Origin: Bacteroidetes bacterium HGW-Bacteroidetes-8 | GTDB taxonomy: Bacteria > Bacteroidota > Bacteroidia > Bacteroidales > UBA932 | DNA length: 64,000 nt | Direction: 5' to 3' | Assembly: GCA_002840895.1 (NCBI GenBank) | Contig: PHCZ01000006.1 | Span: 1-64,000 of the forward strand | Shown here: in pieces, positions 45,359 through 53,765 of the stretch | Layout of the letters: each line of letters begins with the position of its first letter | Position numbering within the stretch: position 1 is the stretch's first letter | Translations under genes and position numbers: made by a program | The notes under the pieces: generated by a model | Told to the model about the DNA's origin: nothing | Database searches by the model: none | The model's input: only the letters and a program-made list of their open reading frames with translations

Positions 45359-45366
45359 CAAAAATA
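45359..45366 (-). promoter_or_regulatory. -7 box for mutS (leaderless)
   Basis: The minus strand reads TATTTTTG; its last base is 6 nt from the ATG at 45353. It excludes the upstream GTG as a start. Confidence 0.5.
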
Positions 45367-45381
45367 GTGAAATATGTTGGA

Positions 45382-45410
45382 TTGATTAATAATCTGGAAT
45401 GCTATCTTTG
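45382..45410 (+). promoter_or_regulatory. Promoter of the lytS-lytR operon
   Basis: TTG at 45382-45384 and TATCTTTG at 45403-45410 match the -33 and -7 elements (25 bp TTG to TTTG). The ATG follows 15 nt after the box. No copy of the direct-repeat element found at the three downstream operons is present, so the kinase and regulator are probably not autoregulated by it. Confidence 0.55.
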
Positions 45411-45425
45411 TATTGAATTTTTACA

Positions 45426-46499
45426 ATGATAAAAGCACTTTATAACAAGCACCAATATTTTTTCAATATTTTTGCTGTTCTGGCATTGCTGGTAATTACC
45501 AGGTTGCTGGATGGATTTGCCTGGTATCCTCCATATCCGGATAAAACAAAATCCTTACTACTCGAACATCTGTTTCAATTCATCTCGTTTTTCCCATTTA
45601 TTTTCTTGATAATTTACACATACGGTTGGGCATTAAAAAGGAGAACGAAAACAGTTATATATTCTCTTATAATATTTTATGCTGTTTTCGCCCCTCTCTT
45701 TGTACTATGCTTTAGTACCTGGCTGGAGATAACGTTATTAAGAGCCAAAACTCTTCCTGTTACACTTAAACTTATTGAACAGTTCACTCCTGGAGCAGGT
45801 ATGGTTATCCTTTTTTTAAGTGCAACATACTTCCTTACATACCTTAAAATCCAATCTGCAAGTCAAAGAGAGGCGGCTCATAATGCAGAGTCATTGGTCA
45901 AAGACGTACAAATCAAAATGTTTCGCTATCAGATAAACCCTCATTTTCTATTTAATGTTTTAAACTCTATCTATACCTTAATAGATGAAAATACAGAGAA
46001 GGCGAAAAAACTTGTACTTGATATGTCGGATTATTACAGATATACTCTTACAAAACAAAAAGAGTGCGTCTCCATAGAAAGCGAGATAGAGTCTATCATT
46101 AAATACCTTGAAATTCAAAAAACAAGATTTGAAGAGAAGTTTCAATATGAGATATCTGTTGACGAAGCAGTAAGGCCTCTTTTAATACCCTCGTTTATTA
46201 TTCACCTTCTCATAGAAAACGCCATAAAATATGGCACAAAGACTACTAAACAAAAATTATTGGTCAATCTTTCAGTTAAACTTGTCAAAAAGGACCTTTT
46301 TATAAGAGTCTCAAATACGGGCAAACTACTTGAATTACCGACCAATAATGAAAAAAACACAGAAGGGACCAGCAATGGAATAGATAATTTAAAAAACAGA
46401 CTGGCCCTATATTTTGGAGACAACTACTCATTTTCGCTTGAAGAGGTTGACGAATGGGTTTTTGCAACAATAGAGATTAATAACATCATCACCCAATGA
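45426..46499 (+). CDS. LytS/YehU-type sensor histidine kinase
   Basis: A 357-residue membrane histidine kinase. Four hydrophobic segments lie before residue 142 (FFNIFAVLALLVITRLL; FISFFPFIFLIIYTYGW; YSLIIFYAVFAPLFVLCF; GMVILFLSATYFLTYL). They have little periplasmic sequence, so sensing is likely within the membrane. The His_kinase (PF06580-type) domain has FRYQINPHFLFNVLNSI with the phospho-acceptor His at about 173. A HATPase region follows (IIHLLIENAIKYG and SNGIDNLKNRL). Its stop overlaps the regulator's start by 4 bp. The pair resembles YehU/YehT. Confidence 0.93.
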   Translation: MIKALYNKHQYFFNIFAVLALLVITRLLDGFAWYPPYPDKTKSLLLEHLFQFISFFPFIFLIIYTYGWALKRRTKTVIYSLIIFYAVFAPLFVLCFSTWLEITLLRAKTLPVTLKLIEQFTPGAGMVILFLSATYFLTYLKIQSASQREAAHNAESLVKDVQIKMFRYQINPHFLFNVLNSIYTLIDENTEKAKKLVLDMSDYYRYTLTKQKECVSIESEIESIIKYLEIQKTRFEEKFQYEISVDEAVRPLLIPSFIIHLLIENAIKYGTKTTKQKLLVNLSVKLVKKDLFIRVSNTGKLLELPTNNEKNTEGTSNGIDNLKNRLALYFGDNYSFSLEEVDEWVFATIEINNIITQ

Positions 46500-47227
46500 C
46501 ACCTATAAAAGCTATCATCGTAGATGACGAAAGACTTGCCAGGGTTAGTCTCAGGAGGTTGCTGGAACCTTACCCGGAAATTGAGATAGTGGGAGAGGCA
46601 GATTCGTGTAAAAGCGCCATTGATTTGATTGATGCCAATAAACCCAATTTGGTTTTTCTGGATATCCAGTTGAGCGGAGAGACCGGGTTTGATCTATTGG
46701 AATCGATTGACAAATCAATTAAAATATTTTTTGTTACAGCATTTGATGATTTTGCTATTCGCGCCTTTGAGGTTAATGCCATCGATTACCTGCTAAAACC
46801 TGTTAGTCCTCAGCGTCTAAAAGTCTCTCTGGATAGGTTGATAAACAGAGAAGATGTTCAGAAAAGCGTAGCAAACAGTTATGAATATTCCGACAGCATC
46901 TATGTGCGGATAAGTAATTATGCTTCCCGATTCATAAAAATCGGCACGATAACACTTATTGAACCGGTGGGAAATTACTCCAAAATCTTTACCACCGACG
47001 GTAAAAATTGTTTGGTACTAAAGACATTAAAACAGTGGCAGGAAGAGCTGCCCGGTAATTATTTTGTAAGGATTCACCGCTCTTGCATTATAAATATAGA
47101 ACACGTAGATCGCATAGAAATAGACTCAAAAACCCAGCACCGGGTTTTTCTGAAAAACATACCAAAACCGCTTGATGTTAGCCGTAGGTATGCGAAGAAA
47201 CTAAAATCCACTCATCACATTATTTGA
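46496..47227 (+). CDS. LytTR family response regulator
   Basis: A 243-residue response regulator. The receiver has the acidic pair IIVDDER at 10-11, the phospho-acceptor Asp at about 56 in LVFLDIQLSGETGFDLL, and YLLKPVSPQRL with the conserved Lys. The LytTR DNA-binding domain spans about 130-235 (RFIKIGTITLIEPVGNYSKIF, YFVRIHRSCIINIEHVDRIE). LytTR proteins bind direct repeats one to two turns apart. Three such repeats, described separately, precede the next operons. The last codons of this gene (for HHII) lie inside the first of them, so the coding end and operator overlap. Confidence 0.94.
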   Translation: MTPIKAIIVDDERLARVSLRRLLEPYPEIEIVGEADSCKSAIDLIDANKPNLVFLDIQLSGETGFDLLESIDKSIKIFFVTAFDDFAIRAFEVNAIDYLLKPVSPQRLKVSLDRLINREDVQKSVANSYEYSDSIYVRISNYASRFIKIGTITLIEPVGNYSKIFTTDGKNCLVLKTLKQWQEELPGNYFVRIHRSCIINIEHVDRIEIDSKTQHRVFLKNIPKPLDVSRRYAKKLKSTHHII

Positions 47228-47276
47228 CCACTAGTCATATTTCTCATTGTTTTTGAATATCTCATTATTTTATTTG
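47205..47276 (+). promoter_or_regulatory. LytTR-type operator and promoter 1
   Basis: Half-sites AATCCACTCATCACATT (47205-47221) and TGACCACTAGTCATATT (47225-47241) are offset by 20 bp. TTG at 47247-47249 can be the -33 element, and TATTTTATTTG (47266-47276) the -7 region, with TTTG 26 bp after TTG. The first half-site lies within the lytR coding end. It drives the five-gene unit starting at 47313. Confidence 0.7.
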
Positions 47277-47312
47277 TGCCGTTAATTTATACAAATTCGC
47301 AACAAATAAATT

Positions 47313-48167
47313 ATGAATATGGTTAAATATTTCTTTTTACTTTTTGTAATCTGTTTTCAATCGGCTATTTCTTTTTCTCAGGATACTCGCAAGATAAATT
47401 CTGATAAATCTCATGTTTTTTCATTTTATACGGGTTATTCTAAATACATAGAAAGAGATGATGCTATGTCTCCTTTTAAATATCGGGGATATTCATTACC
47501 ACTTGAGGTTACTTATAGGCACAATGGGGCTAAATGTCGCCAAATTTTTTATGTGAATTTTGATAAGTTGAAACTTTTATCTTCGCTGCCAAATTATGAA
47601 AATGCCGGCTTAAGCCATTATGTTCAGAATACCAATATTCAAATTGGATATTCTTATATGTACAGATTATTCAGATTAGCCAAATTTCAAACTGATATAT
47701 ATTTCGGAGGTGAAATCAATTCTTTATTAAATTTAAGACGACATGCGTATATTAATAATAATGAATTTTTGATGTTAGACCAGTTCAGCAGTATAGGATT
47801 AAAAGCTTTGATTGAAAAAAGATTTTCAAATGACAAACAAGTAGCAACTTTAAACATTAATATACCAATTCTCTCATATGCTTTAATGAAAAATACATAT
47901 AATGCCTATAACGGAGATAAAATTGACCCACTAATGAATTATAGTGGGAACATGTTGTTATACTTAGCTAAAAATGGAGATTTTGTTTCATTAAACAGGT
48001 TAGTATATTTTAAAACAGAGCTCTCTTTTATACAGTTTATTAGTAATCATATTGGCGTTGAATGTAAATTAAGTCTTCGCTACTATCAATTTACCCAATA
48101 TGAAGATATGAATTATTCCAAAAACCTTCAGAGTCAAATTTTAATAGGAATAGTTGGCAAATTATAA
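47313..48167 (+). CDS. Uncharacterised exported protein, probable outer-membrane barrel
   Basis: A 284-residue protein I do not recognise. A signal peptide (FFLLFVICFQSAISFSQ) is followed by alternating beta-strand-like segments such as KFQTDIYFGGEINSLLNL and IGVECKLSLRYYQF, ending in SQILIGIVGKL. This suggests a small beta-barrel. The DNA is very AT-rich (one sampled line has 15 G+C of 60), unlike the core genes. It is first gene of operon 1 under the LytTR-type element and ends 5 bp before the S41 peptidase gene. Start MNMVKYF; the second Met is also possible. Confidence 0.65.
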   Translation: MNMVKYFFLLFVICFQSAISFSQDTRKINSDKSHVFSFYTGYSKYIERDDAMSPFKYRGYSLPLEVTYRHNGAKCRQIFYVNFDKLKLLSSLPNYENAGLSHYVQNTNIQIGYSYMYRLFRLAKFQTDIYFGGEINSLLNLRRHAYINNNEFLMLDQFSSIGLKALIEKRFSNDKQVATLNINIPILSYALMKNTYNAYNGDKIDPLMNYSGNMLLYLAKNGDFVSLNRLVYFKTELSFIQFISNHIGVECKLSLRYYQFTQYEDMNYSKNLQSQILIGIVGKL

Positions 48168-48172
48168 AGAAT

Positions 48173-49213
48173 ATGAAAACTAAAATTTTTATTTTACTTC
48201 TTAGCATCATTTCGCTTTCAAGTTGCGAAAAGATTTTTTTTGAAGAGGATATCTCAAACACCCCAATAAATAACTTTGAAATGTTTTGGAGTGATTTTGA
48301 TAAGTTTTATCCTTCTTTTGAGATAAAACAGATAGATTGGGATTCTGTATATCGTATTAACAGACCTGGAATTTCAGATCAAACATCGGATATTCAGCTG
48401 TATAATGTTTTATCAAGTATGATTAAACCACTTAAGGATGGACATGTAACTCTTGTAAGTAATTTGGGGCAATGTGATTCAGATACAATTCCGCATGGTT
48501 ATTACAGCAATATGAGGATACATCCTCAAAACTACTTGTCTTCATTTGGGATTAATAATTCAAATATTTCTAATTGGTCCGTTAAGAATTATAATATTGG
48601 CTATATCAGCATAAATACATTTGATGTCAAAGGAGAAGCATTTGTTTATGCCGATGACAGCTTTTTAATAATTGATGATATAATAAAACAATTTAAAGAC
48701 AAAGACGGGATTATTATTGATTTGAGGTGGAATGGTGGAGGACTCCCCACAAATGTTGAAACAATTGCTAATAGGTTTACGGATTCAAAACGGCTTTATA
48801 TAAAACTTCGCTCTAAAAATGGGCCCCGGAAGAATGATTTTTCTGACTGGATCGATTGTTATATAGAACCAAAAGGTCCCGAGCAATTTTTAAAGCCTGT
48901 TGTAGTTCTTACAAGCAAGAGTACCGGAAGTGCTGCCGAATGGTTTACTTTAGCAATGAAAACATTGCCAAATACTTCAATTGTCGGAGATACGACTGCA
49001 GGTTGTTTTAGCCCAAAAATTGAACGAGAGTTGCCAAATGGCTGGTCGTTTACTTTATCGTCAAAAATTGCAGTTTCTGCCGGAATGGTACAGTATGAGG
49101 GTTTTGGCATTCCTCCTGATTATTATGTGCTTAACACAAAAAATGATTTAGATAACAAAAGAGATGCAATACTTGAAAAAGGGATTGAATTAATAGAAAT
49201 GAAAAAGAAATAA
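48173..49213 (+). CDS. S41 family peptidase lipoprotein
   Basis: A 346-residue lipoprotein (lipobox ISLSSCEK) with a C-terminal S41 (tail-specific/TSP) protease domain. The N-terminal part FEMFWSDFDKFYPSFE and LKDGHVTLVS is the usual start of the tricorn-core-like group lacking a PDZ. The core has GIIIDLRWNGGGLPTNVE, and the nucleophile Ser lies in LTSKSTGSAAEWFTLAM. FSPKIERELPNGWSFTLSS follows. It should degrade proteins or peptides at the envelope. Operon 1, 5 bp after the barrel-like gene. Confidence 0.87.
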   Translation: MKTKIFILLLSIISLSSCEKIFFEEDISNTPINNFEMFWSDFDKFYPSFEIKQIDWDSVYRINRPGISDQTSDIQLYNVLSSMIKPLKDGHVTLVSNLGQCDSDTIPHGYYSNMRIHPQNYLSSFGINNSNISNWSVKNYNIGYISINTFDVKGEAFVYADDSFLIIDDIIKQFKDKDGIIIDLRWNGGGLPTNVETIANRFTDSKRLYIKLRSKNGPRKNDFSDWIDCYIEPKGPEQFLKPVVVLTSKSTGSAAEWFTLAMKTLPNTSIVGDTTAGCFSPKIERELPNGWSFTLSSKIAVSAGMVQYEGFGIPPDYYVLNTKNDLDNKRDAILEKGIELIEMKKK

Positions 49214-49234
49214 TTATTATAAAAGGATAAATAA

Positions 49235-49660
49235 ATGAAAATTAATGTAAAAAGTGTATTTAAAAGTGGATTGGTTGCTGGGTTAGTAATCAGCATTAGC
49301 GCAATAAGTATGGTCCCTGTGGTTGGGAATGAAATGGATGTGGTTCTTGCAAGTAGGGGAGTCCCTCCATTAAGCAATCTGGCAATGGTGTTCTTCTGTT
49401 CAATATCGTTTATTTTCGGCATTTCTCTTGTCTGCTTGTATGCCCTTGTAAAAGAACACTTAGGGTCCGGGATTAAGACAGCGTTAATTGTATCATGTAT
49501 ATTCTGGTTCGTGACTTATTTTTTAAGTAATGTTTCCTTGCTGGCATATGGTTTTATGCCGGTTAAACTAACCGTTATAGGAACCATCTGGGGCTTAGGC
49601 GAACTATTGCTGGCAGGAATTGTCGGATCAAAATTATATAAGGATGTCAAGCCTGAATAA
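49235..49660 (+). CDS. Small four-helix membrane protein, unknown function
   Basis: A 141-residue protein with four hydrophobic segments (SGLVAGLVISISAISMVPVVG; SNLAMVFFCSISFIFGISLVCLY; IKTALIVSCIFWFVTYFLSNVSLL; VIGTIWGLGELLLAGIVGSKLY). I do not recognise the family, though small proteins of this shape are common in Bacteroidota. It starts with KINVKSVFKSGLVAG, a charged cytoplasmic N-terminus. Operon 1, between the S41 peptidase (21 bp) and the DUF4395 gene (11 bp). Confidence 0.7.
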   Translation: MKINVKSVFKSGLVAGLVISISAISMVPVVGNEMDVVLASRGVPPLSNLAMVFFCSISFIFGISLVCLYALVKEHLGSGIKTALIVSCIFWFVTYFLSNVSLLAYGFMPVKLTVIGTIWGLGELLLAGIVGSKLYKDVKPE

Positions 49661-49671
49661 ATTAAAAAAAT

Positions 49672-50304
49672 ATGATAAAATTTGGAGAAACCGTAGAGGG
49701 TTATAATATCCCGGTTTTAAACGAGCGCGAAATACGAGCATCCGCAGGCATCTTGTTTTTGGCTACTTTCATTTCTTTAATGTTCATTCTCTTTAAAGAG
49801 AACTTTGTTCCAATAAAGTATGTAATTACTTTTTTCCTGGCAGATTTTCTGATACGGGTCTTTATTAGTCCAAAATTTTCGCCAACCCTCATTTTAGCGC
49901 GCTTGATTGTAAGGAATCAAACGCCTGAATATGTTGGAGCTCCCCCAAAAAAATTTGCCTGGATTATAGGTGTGGTATTATCGGCTACAATGTTTTTCTT
50001 TTTCATTATCGAAAATGCCTATAGCCCAATTACAGGTATTATCTGCCTCATTTGCCTTGTATTCCTGTTCTTTGAATCGGCTTTTGGAATTTGTCTGGGA
50101 TGTCTGTTTTATCCGCTATTTTTTAAAAATAAAACACTTTATTGTCCGGGTGACGTTTGTGAAGTAAAGAAAAAACAGGATATTCAAAAAACTTCTATAG
50201 GTCAGATACTTATTTTGCTGGCATTTATTGCATTCATCATTCTTACGGCATATTTTATGAATGATAGTTTTAGTGAAAAACCTTACGACTTATTTAAGAA
50301 TTAG
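49672..50304 (+). CDS. DUF4395 membrane protein
   Basis: A 210-residue protein that fits DUF4395. LNEREIRASAGILFLATFISL opens the domain, DFLIRVFISPKFSP follows, then PPKKFAWIIGVVLSATMFF, and FGICLGCLFYPLFF with the conserved Cys-x-x-Cys pair (GICLGC). The sequence adds a fifth C-terminal helix (IGQILILLAFIAFIILTAYFM). Function is not established; the cysteine pair in a membrane helix hints at redox or metal interaction. Operon 1, 11 bp after the previous gene and 10 bp before the CPBP gene. Confidence 0.85.
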   Translation: MIKFGETVEGYNIPVLNEREIRASAGILFLATFISLMFILFKENFVPIKYVITFFLADFLIRVFISPKFSPTLILARLIVRNQTPEYVGAPPKKFAWIIGVVLSATMFFFFIIENAYSPITGIICLICLVFLFFESAFGICLGCLFYPLFFKNKTLYCPGDVCEVKKKQDIQKTSIGQILILLAFIAFIILTAYFMNDSFSEKPYDLFKN

Positions 50305-50314
50305 AATATTGTTT

Positions 50315-51121
50315 ATGGAAAGTAATGCTCGGTTTCCTTACCGTTTTTTCGTTATAACATTTATATGGTCGTGGATAATCTGGACTCCACTCATCCTTGG
50401 CAACTTCGGAATCATCCCTGTCTCAGATAAATTGTTGTCAATCTTGACAATGCCAGTGTTAATGTTGGGAGTTTTCGGGCCACTTGCTGGTGCACTTTTT
50501 ACTTTATACAAAGAAAAAGGCAAGGGTTCTTCAAGAAAATACCTACGAAGTTTTTTTGATTTCAATTTAGGTTGGAGAACTTATGTTTTTCCCATAATAA
50601 TATTTGGTGGCAGTACATTTATTGCTTGGTTTTCTCCGGAACTGTTTGGCGAAAAAAGATTGTCAATGTTGCTACCCTCAATATGGGTCTTTATTCCTTG
50701 TTTATTATTCATGATTATTTTAGGTGGAGGTCAGGAAGAGTTTGGCTGGCGCGGATATGCTCTTCCGTTTCTTGAAAGGAAATTTGGACTATGGTTCGCA
50801 AACATTATTTTAGGGATCATCTGGGCTTTCTGGCATTTACCTTTATGGTTCATAGCAGGTACAAGTCAGATTTACATGAACTTCGGAGGTTTTATACTCC
50901 TGATGGTTGGATACTCCTTCATTTTATCGTGGCTCCTAAAAATCTCAGGCAACAGACCGTTTTCTGGACTTTATGTTCATGGCCTTTTTAATGCCTTAAT
51001 CTCTCTTATGCCAACCTTTATTATGCAAAAAAATGTACCACAGACCCGTTTTTGGATCTGGGCAATTCTGACATTATTAATTGGTATTTCGATTACCATA
51101 TTGCGTAAAAGAAATCGATAA
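50315..51121 (+). CDS. CPBP family intramembrane metalloprotease
   Basis: A 268-residue multi-spanning protein of the CPBP (Abi, CAAX-prenyl protease-like) family. GGGQEEFGWRGYALPFLE carries the conserved EExxR-type motif and IIWAFWHLPLWF the His motif. Five or six membrane helices are visible. I start at the ATG 50315 (MESNARFPYRFF); the track start at 50261 would overlap the DUF4395 gene with a non-family N-terminus. Such proteins act in immunity to self-made peptides or in membrane-protein cleavage; the role here is unknown. Last gene of operon 1. Confidence 0.87.
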   Translation: MESNARFPYRFFVITFIWSWIIWTPLILGNFGIIPVSDKLLSILTMPVLMLGVFGPLAGALFTLYKEKGKGSSRKYLRSFFDFNLGWRTYVFPIIIFGGSTFIAWFSPELFGEKRLSMLLPSIWVFIPCLLFMIILGGGQEEFGWRGYALPFLERKFGLWFANIILGIIWAFWHLPLWFIAGTSQIYMNFGGFILLMVGYSFILSWLLKISGNRPFSGLYVHGLFNALISLMPTFIMQKNVPQTRFWIWAILTLLIGISITILRKRNR

Positions 51122-51154
51122 AACATTCTATAAGTCATAATTAAATAACAAATT

Positions 51155-51316
51155 ATGATAGTTACTAAAAAGAGTAATTAGGTTATAATAACATTAGTTG
51201 TTTTAATCACTGCCAAAAATGGTTTATTTGCACAACAAGAAAAATTATTATCCAAAAGGTTTCAGGAGGATATTGAAAAAGTTGAAGCTGCATATTTGGA
51301 AAGTATCTCACATTAA
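51155..51316 (+). pseudogene. Decayed 5-prime fragment of an exported protein gene
   Basis: From the ATG at 51155 the frame reads MIVTKKSN, a TAG stop, then a hydrophobic stretch IITLVVLITAKNGLFAQQ that looks like a signal peptide, followed by a helical segment and a TAA at 51314. One nonsense codon and the abrupt end mark it as a remnant. It lies 33 bp after the CPBP gene and its end overlaps the 3-prime end of the convergent hydrolase gene, so it probably sits at a rearrangement joint. Confidence 0.5.
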
Positions 51317-52429
51317 CAATTCGGAAGTCTTAAAGATTGAATTCAAACCTTCAGGTATCTTCTTATTAAACGGCCAGTCCAGGTAATTCAGATCGTGATT
51401 GTGTCCCTCAAAAAAGAAACATTTTAAATTTGACTTATTGGCTTGCCTGAATCTGGATTGAATATCGTATACTCCTTCGACAGGAGCATTACCATCTTCA
51501 ATTCCATGAAATATATAAGTCGGAATATCAATTCTTAACAATCTTGTTTTATTGGCTTCAAGCTTAAAATGCTCCTTAAGCCATCTGCTGCTTACTCTGA
51601 AATAATTTTTCCATATCCAGGCATCACTGTCTGAATCAATCATTTTTAATAAATATTCAAAATATGGAGCAGCCCTAGTACCAAAGTCACGGTAATCAAG
51701 AACACTGTCTTTTACTATGTCGAGCGATTCAAACGAAGCATTCCCCAGCACTCTGGTTCTGCCCAGTACGGCAATTGAGTCAGATGATTCATACTCATTT
51801 TTACTAATCATATTGTCCTTGTTCGAATCAAAGTATTTTCGAAGGTTAATAATAGAAGCTTTTCCTGAGTATTGCCATTTTATTATATCAAACAAGTTGT
51901 CGTTAGCATAACCAAATAGTAGTAGTGCATCAATTTTTTCAACCTTCCTGTCTGCAACTATTGACGCAATTATTGTTCCTTCACTACAACCCAGCAAAGC
52001 TATTTTTGTGTTTACGAATCTCTTGTCATTCCTTAAAGTTGAAATTATTGCTTCTATATCCTCTGCTTCCGTTATGGGAAGATATTTAGAGTATTTTACG
52101 GAATCAATTTTATCATAATAAGGAGGAGTATCTCCAATTTCTACCCCTCTTCTGTTATAGGAAAAAAATCCAATTCCTCTTTTGTTAAATTCGTCGGCAA
52201 ACAGATCAAAATAGTTAAATTCGGTATTCCCAATTTTTCTTTTATTAATATAGGTATTCGGGCCTGTACCGTGCACGAAAACAACCAGTAATGGGACTTT
52301 ATTCCCCTGTGGAAGTTTCAATTGTCCTGTTATGCTTTCTCCATCGGACAACCGTACTTTCACAATTTCTTCTCCAAACGCGCAGATACTTAAGTTAATA
52401 ACAATCAATAATATTAAAATCTTTTTCAT
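51308..52429 (-). CDS. Exported alpha/beta hydrolase with embedded EF-hand-like loops
   Basis: A 373-residue hydrolase with an N-terminal signal peptide (ILLIVINLSICAFGEE). VVFVHGTGPNTYINK is the oxyanion region and LLGCSEGTIIAS carries the nucleophile Ser (about 149). An Asp lies in the DIPTYIFHGIEDGNAP region and the His in FFEGHNHDLNY. The insert at about 195-250 contains DSNKDNMISKNE (201-212), a canonical EF-hand loop, and a weaker second one, DIVKDSVLDYRD (237-248). Calcium binding there is plausible. It is the last gene of the ECF sigma operon, overlapping the previous gene by 4 bp. Confidence 0.85.
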   Translation of the reverse strand: MKKILILLIVINLSICAFGEEIVKVRLSDGESITGQLKLPQGNKVPLLVVFVHGTGPNTYINKRKIGNTEFNYFDLFADEFNKRGIGFFSYNRRGVEIGDTPPYYDKIDSVKYSKYLPITEAEDIEAIISTLRNDKRFVNTKIALLGCSEGTIIASIVADRKVEKIDALLLFGYANDNLFDIIKWQYSGKASIINLRKYFDSNKDNMISKNEYESSDSIAVLGRTRVLGNASFESLDIVKDSVLDYRDFGTRAAPYFEYLLKMIDSDSDAWIWKNYFRVSSRWLKEHFKLEANKTRLLRIDIPTYIFHGIEDGNAPVEGVYDIQSRFRQANKSNLKCFFFEGHNHDLNYLDWPFNKKIPEGLNSIFKTSELLM

Positions 52430-53052
52430 ATAGATTCGCTATTAAAAGTTAGTTGAGTATGCAACTCTTTCAAAAATTCAAGATTTTTTATTTGATACTT
52501 GCGAATTTTATTAATTGCAAAGTAGGAGACGAAAAAGCCAACCAGAAACCCGACGATAAGACCGATTATTGATTCTTCACTCTTCATTACTTCAACAAAC
52601 GGTTTATATTCATAATAAACGTGGATTGATATATTTATCATCACTAAAAGAATTGGAATTATTACAATATATAATTTGCTGTATTTACCCAATAACCATC
52701 TTGACAACAAATTGATTCTTTGTTCCAACCAATCCTTTAATGACAAGTTGCATTGATTACGATTCAATTTATTCAATGAAAATAGAGAAATAATTAAAGC
52801 GGAGAATGTTATAAGAAAGAGTATAGAATTATTAATCAGATAGAAAATGTCATCCTGCCTGTTAAGAGCTGTCACGATTAAAAAGACAATCAAACCAAAA
52901 CTCACAATAATATCTATACTAAGAATAAAGAAAAATTTATTAATTGTTTTCCTGATTTTGTTATCTAATAATTGATTCAGTTGCCCGGTTGTTTTTAGAT
53001 CAATTTCGGAATCAATATTTTTCCATATTTTTTGTAGCTCATTATTTTCCAT
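52426..53052 (-). CDS. Membrane protein of the ECF operon, possible anti-sigma factor
   Basis: A 208-residue protein with a soluble N-terminus (ENNELQKIWKNIDSEIDL) and four hydrophobic segments (FFILSIDIIVSFGLIVFLIV; LFLITFSALIISLF; LYIVIIPILLVMINISIHVY; SIIGLIVGFLVGFFVSYFAI). I recognise no family motif. Its position directly after the sigma gene (11-bp overlap) and the topology fit an atypical anti-sigma factor common in Bacteroidota, but this is inference. The ORF is AT-rich and the gene overlaps the hydrolase gene by 4 bp. Confidence 0.65.
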   Translation of the reverse strand: MENNELQKIWKNIDSEIDLKTTGQLNQLLDNKIRKTINKFFFILSIDIIVSFGLIVFLIVTALNRQDDIFYLINNSILFLITFSALIISLFSLNKLNRNQCNLSLKDWLEQRINLLSRWLLGKYSKLYIVIIPILLVMINISIHVYYEYKPFVEVMKSEESIIGLIVGFLVGFFVSYFAINKIRKYQIKNLEFLKELHTQLTFNSESI

Positions 53053-53545
53053 AGTTGAGGGGATTTAAATTTTGTTTCAGGAGTTCTTTAGCTCTATTAA
53101 TTCGTACACCTACATTGGATTTGGATATACCAATGATTTGGGCAATTTCATCATAACTCTTCTCTTCAAGGTATAAAAGCATTATCGGTTTGTCAATTTC
53201 ATTAAGATTGTAAATCGCTCCCAATAGCATCTTACTTACTTCACTTAAGGATAGTTCTTCAATTATATCAATCTTGTCAAAAGATTCTGGGAGTTTTTCT
53301 CGGTACTCAATTCGTGACTCTTTCTTCAATTTCGAAATTGAAGTATTAATAGATACAGCATAGATCCACGAGCCTATACTACTCTTATTCTTTAAACCCG
53401 GGAATGATTTCCAAAGTTGATAAATGATCTCTTGAAAATTATCCTCTCTGTCCGAAGCATTTTTGAAGTAGATAAGGTTTACCTTATGCAGTATGCCTTG
53501 ATAATTTGATAATATTTCCAGAAAATCGTCTTTAATTGACTTCAT
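53042..53545 (-). CDS. ECF RNA polymerase sigma factor
   Basis: A 167-residue sigma-70 family protein of the extracytoplasmic-function type. Region 2 reads SDREDNFQEIIYQLWKSFPG and IGSWIYAVSINTSISKLKK; region 4 reads LLYLEEKSYDEIAQIIGISKSNVGVRINRAKELL, a clear helix-turn-helix. It probably controls its own operon (membrane protein and hydrolase) and perhaps others; I could not identify a target promoter. It is divergent from the lipoprotein gene of operon 2, with a 220-bp region between. Confidence 0.92.
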   Translation of the reverse strand: MKSIKDDFLEILSNYQGILHKVNLIYFKNASDREDNFQEIIYQLWKSFPGLKNKSSIGSWIYAVSINTSISKLKKESRIEYREKLPESFDKIDIIEELSLSEVSKMLLGAIYNLNEIDKPIMLLYLEEKSYDEIAQIIGISKSNVGVRINRAKELLKQNLNPLNYGK

Positions 53546-53662
53546 ATTAAAATTCTTTACTTATAAAGTATCACGGAATGAAGATTTATTACAAAATAAC
53601 TGAAAAAATATTTTGAAATGTATACAAACGAATTGGACCTGTAAAAATGGTTTCTAAAAATA

Positions 53663-53734
53663 GCACCAGTTATCATATTATTTGACCGCTAGTCATATTT
53701 TTCATTGAGTTTATCTGCAGGGATATTTCCTTTG
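53663..53734 (+). promoter_or_regulatory. LytTR-type operator and promoter 2
   Basis: Half-sites GCACCAGTTATCATATT (53663-53679) and TGACCGCTAGTCATATT (53683-53699), offset 20 bp. TTG lies at 53705-53707 and TATTTCCTTTG at 53724-53734, both at the same distances as in site 1. It drives the lipoprotein and reductase genes starting at 53766. Confidence 0.7.
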
Positions 53735-53765
53735 GGCAATTAAAAAAATAAAAGCGAAATAACTT

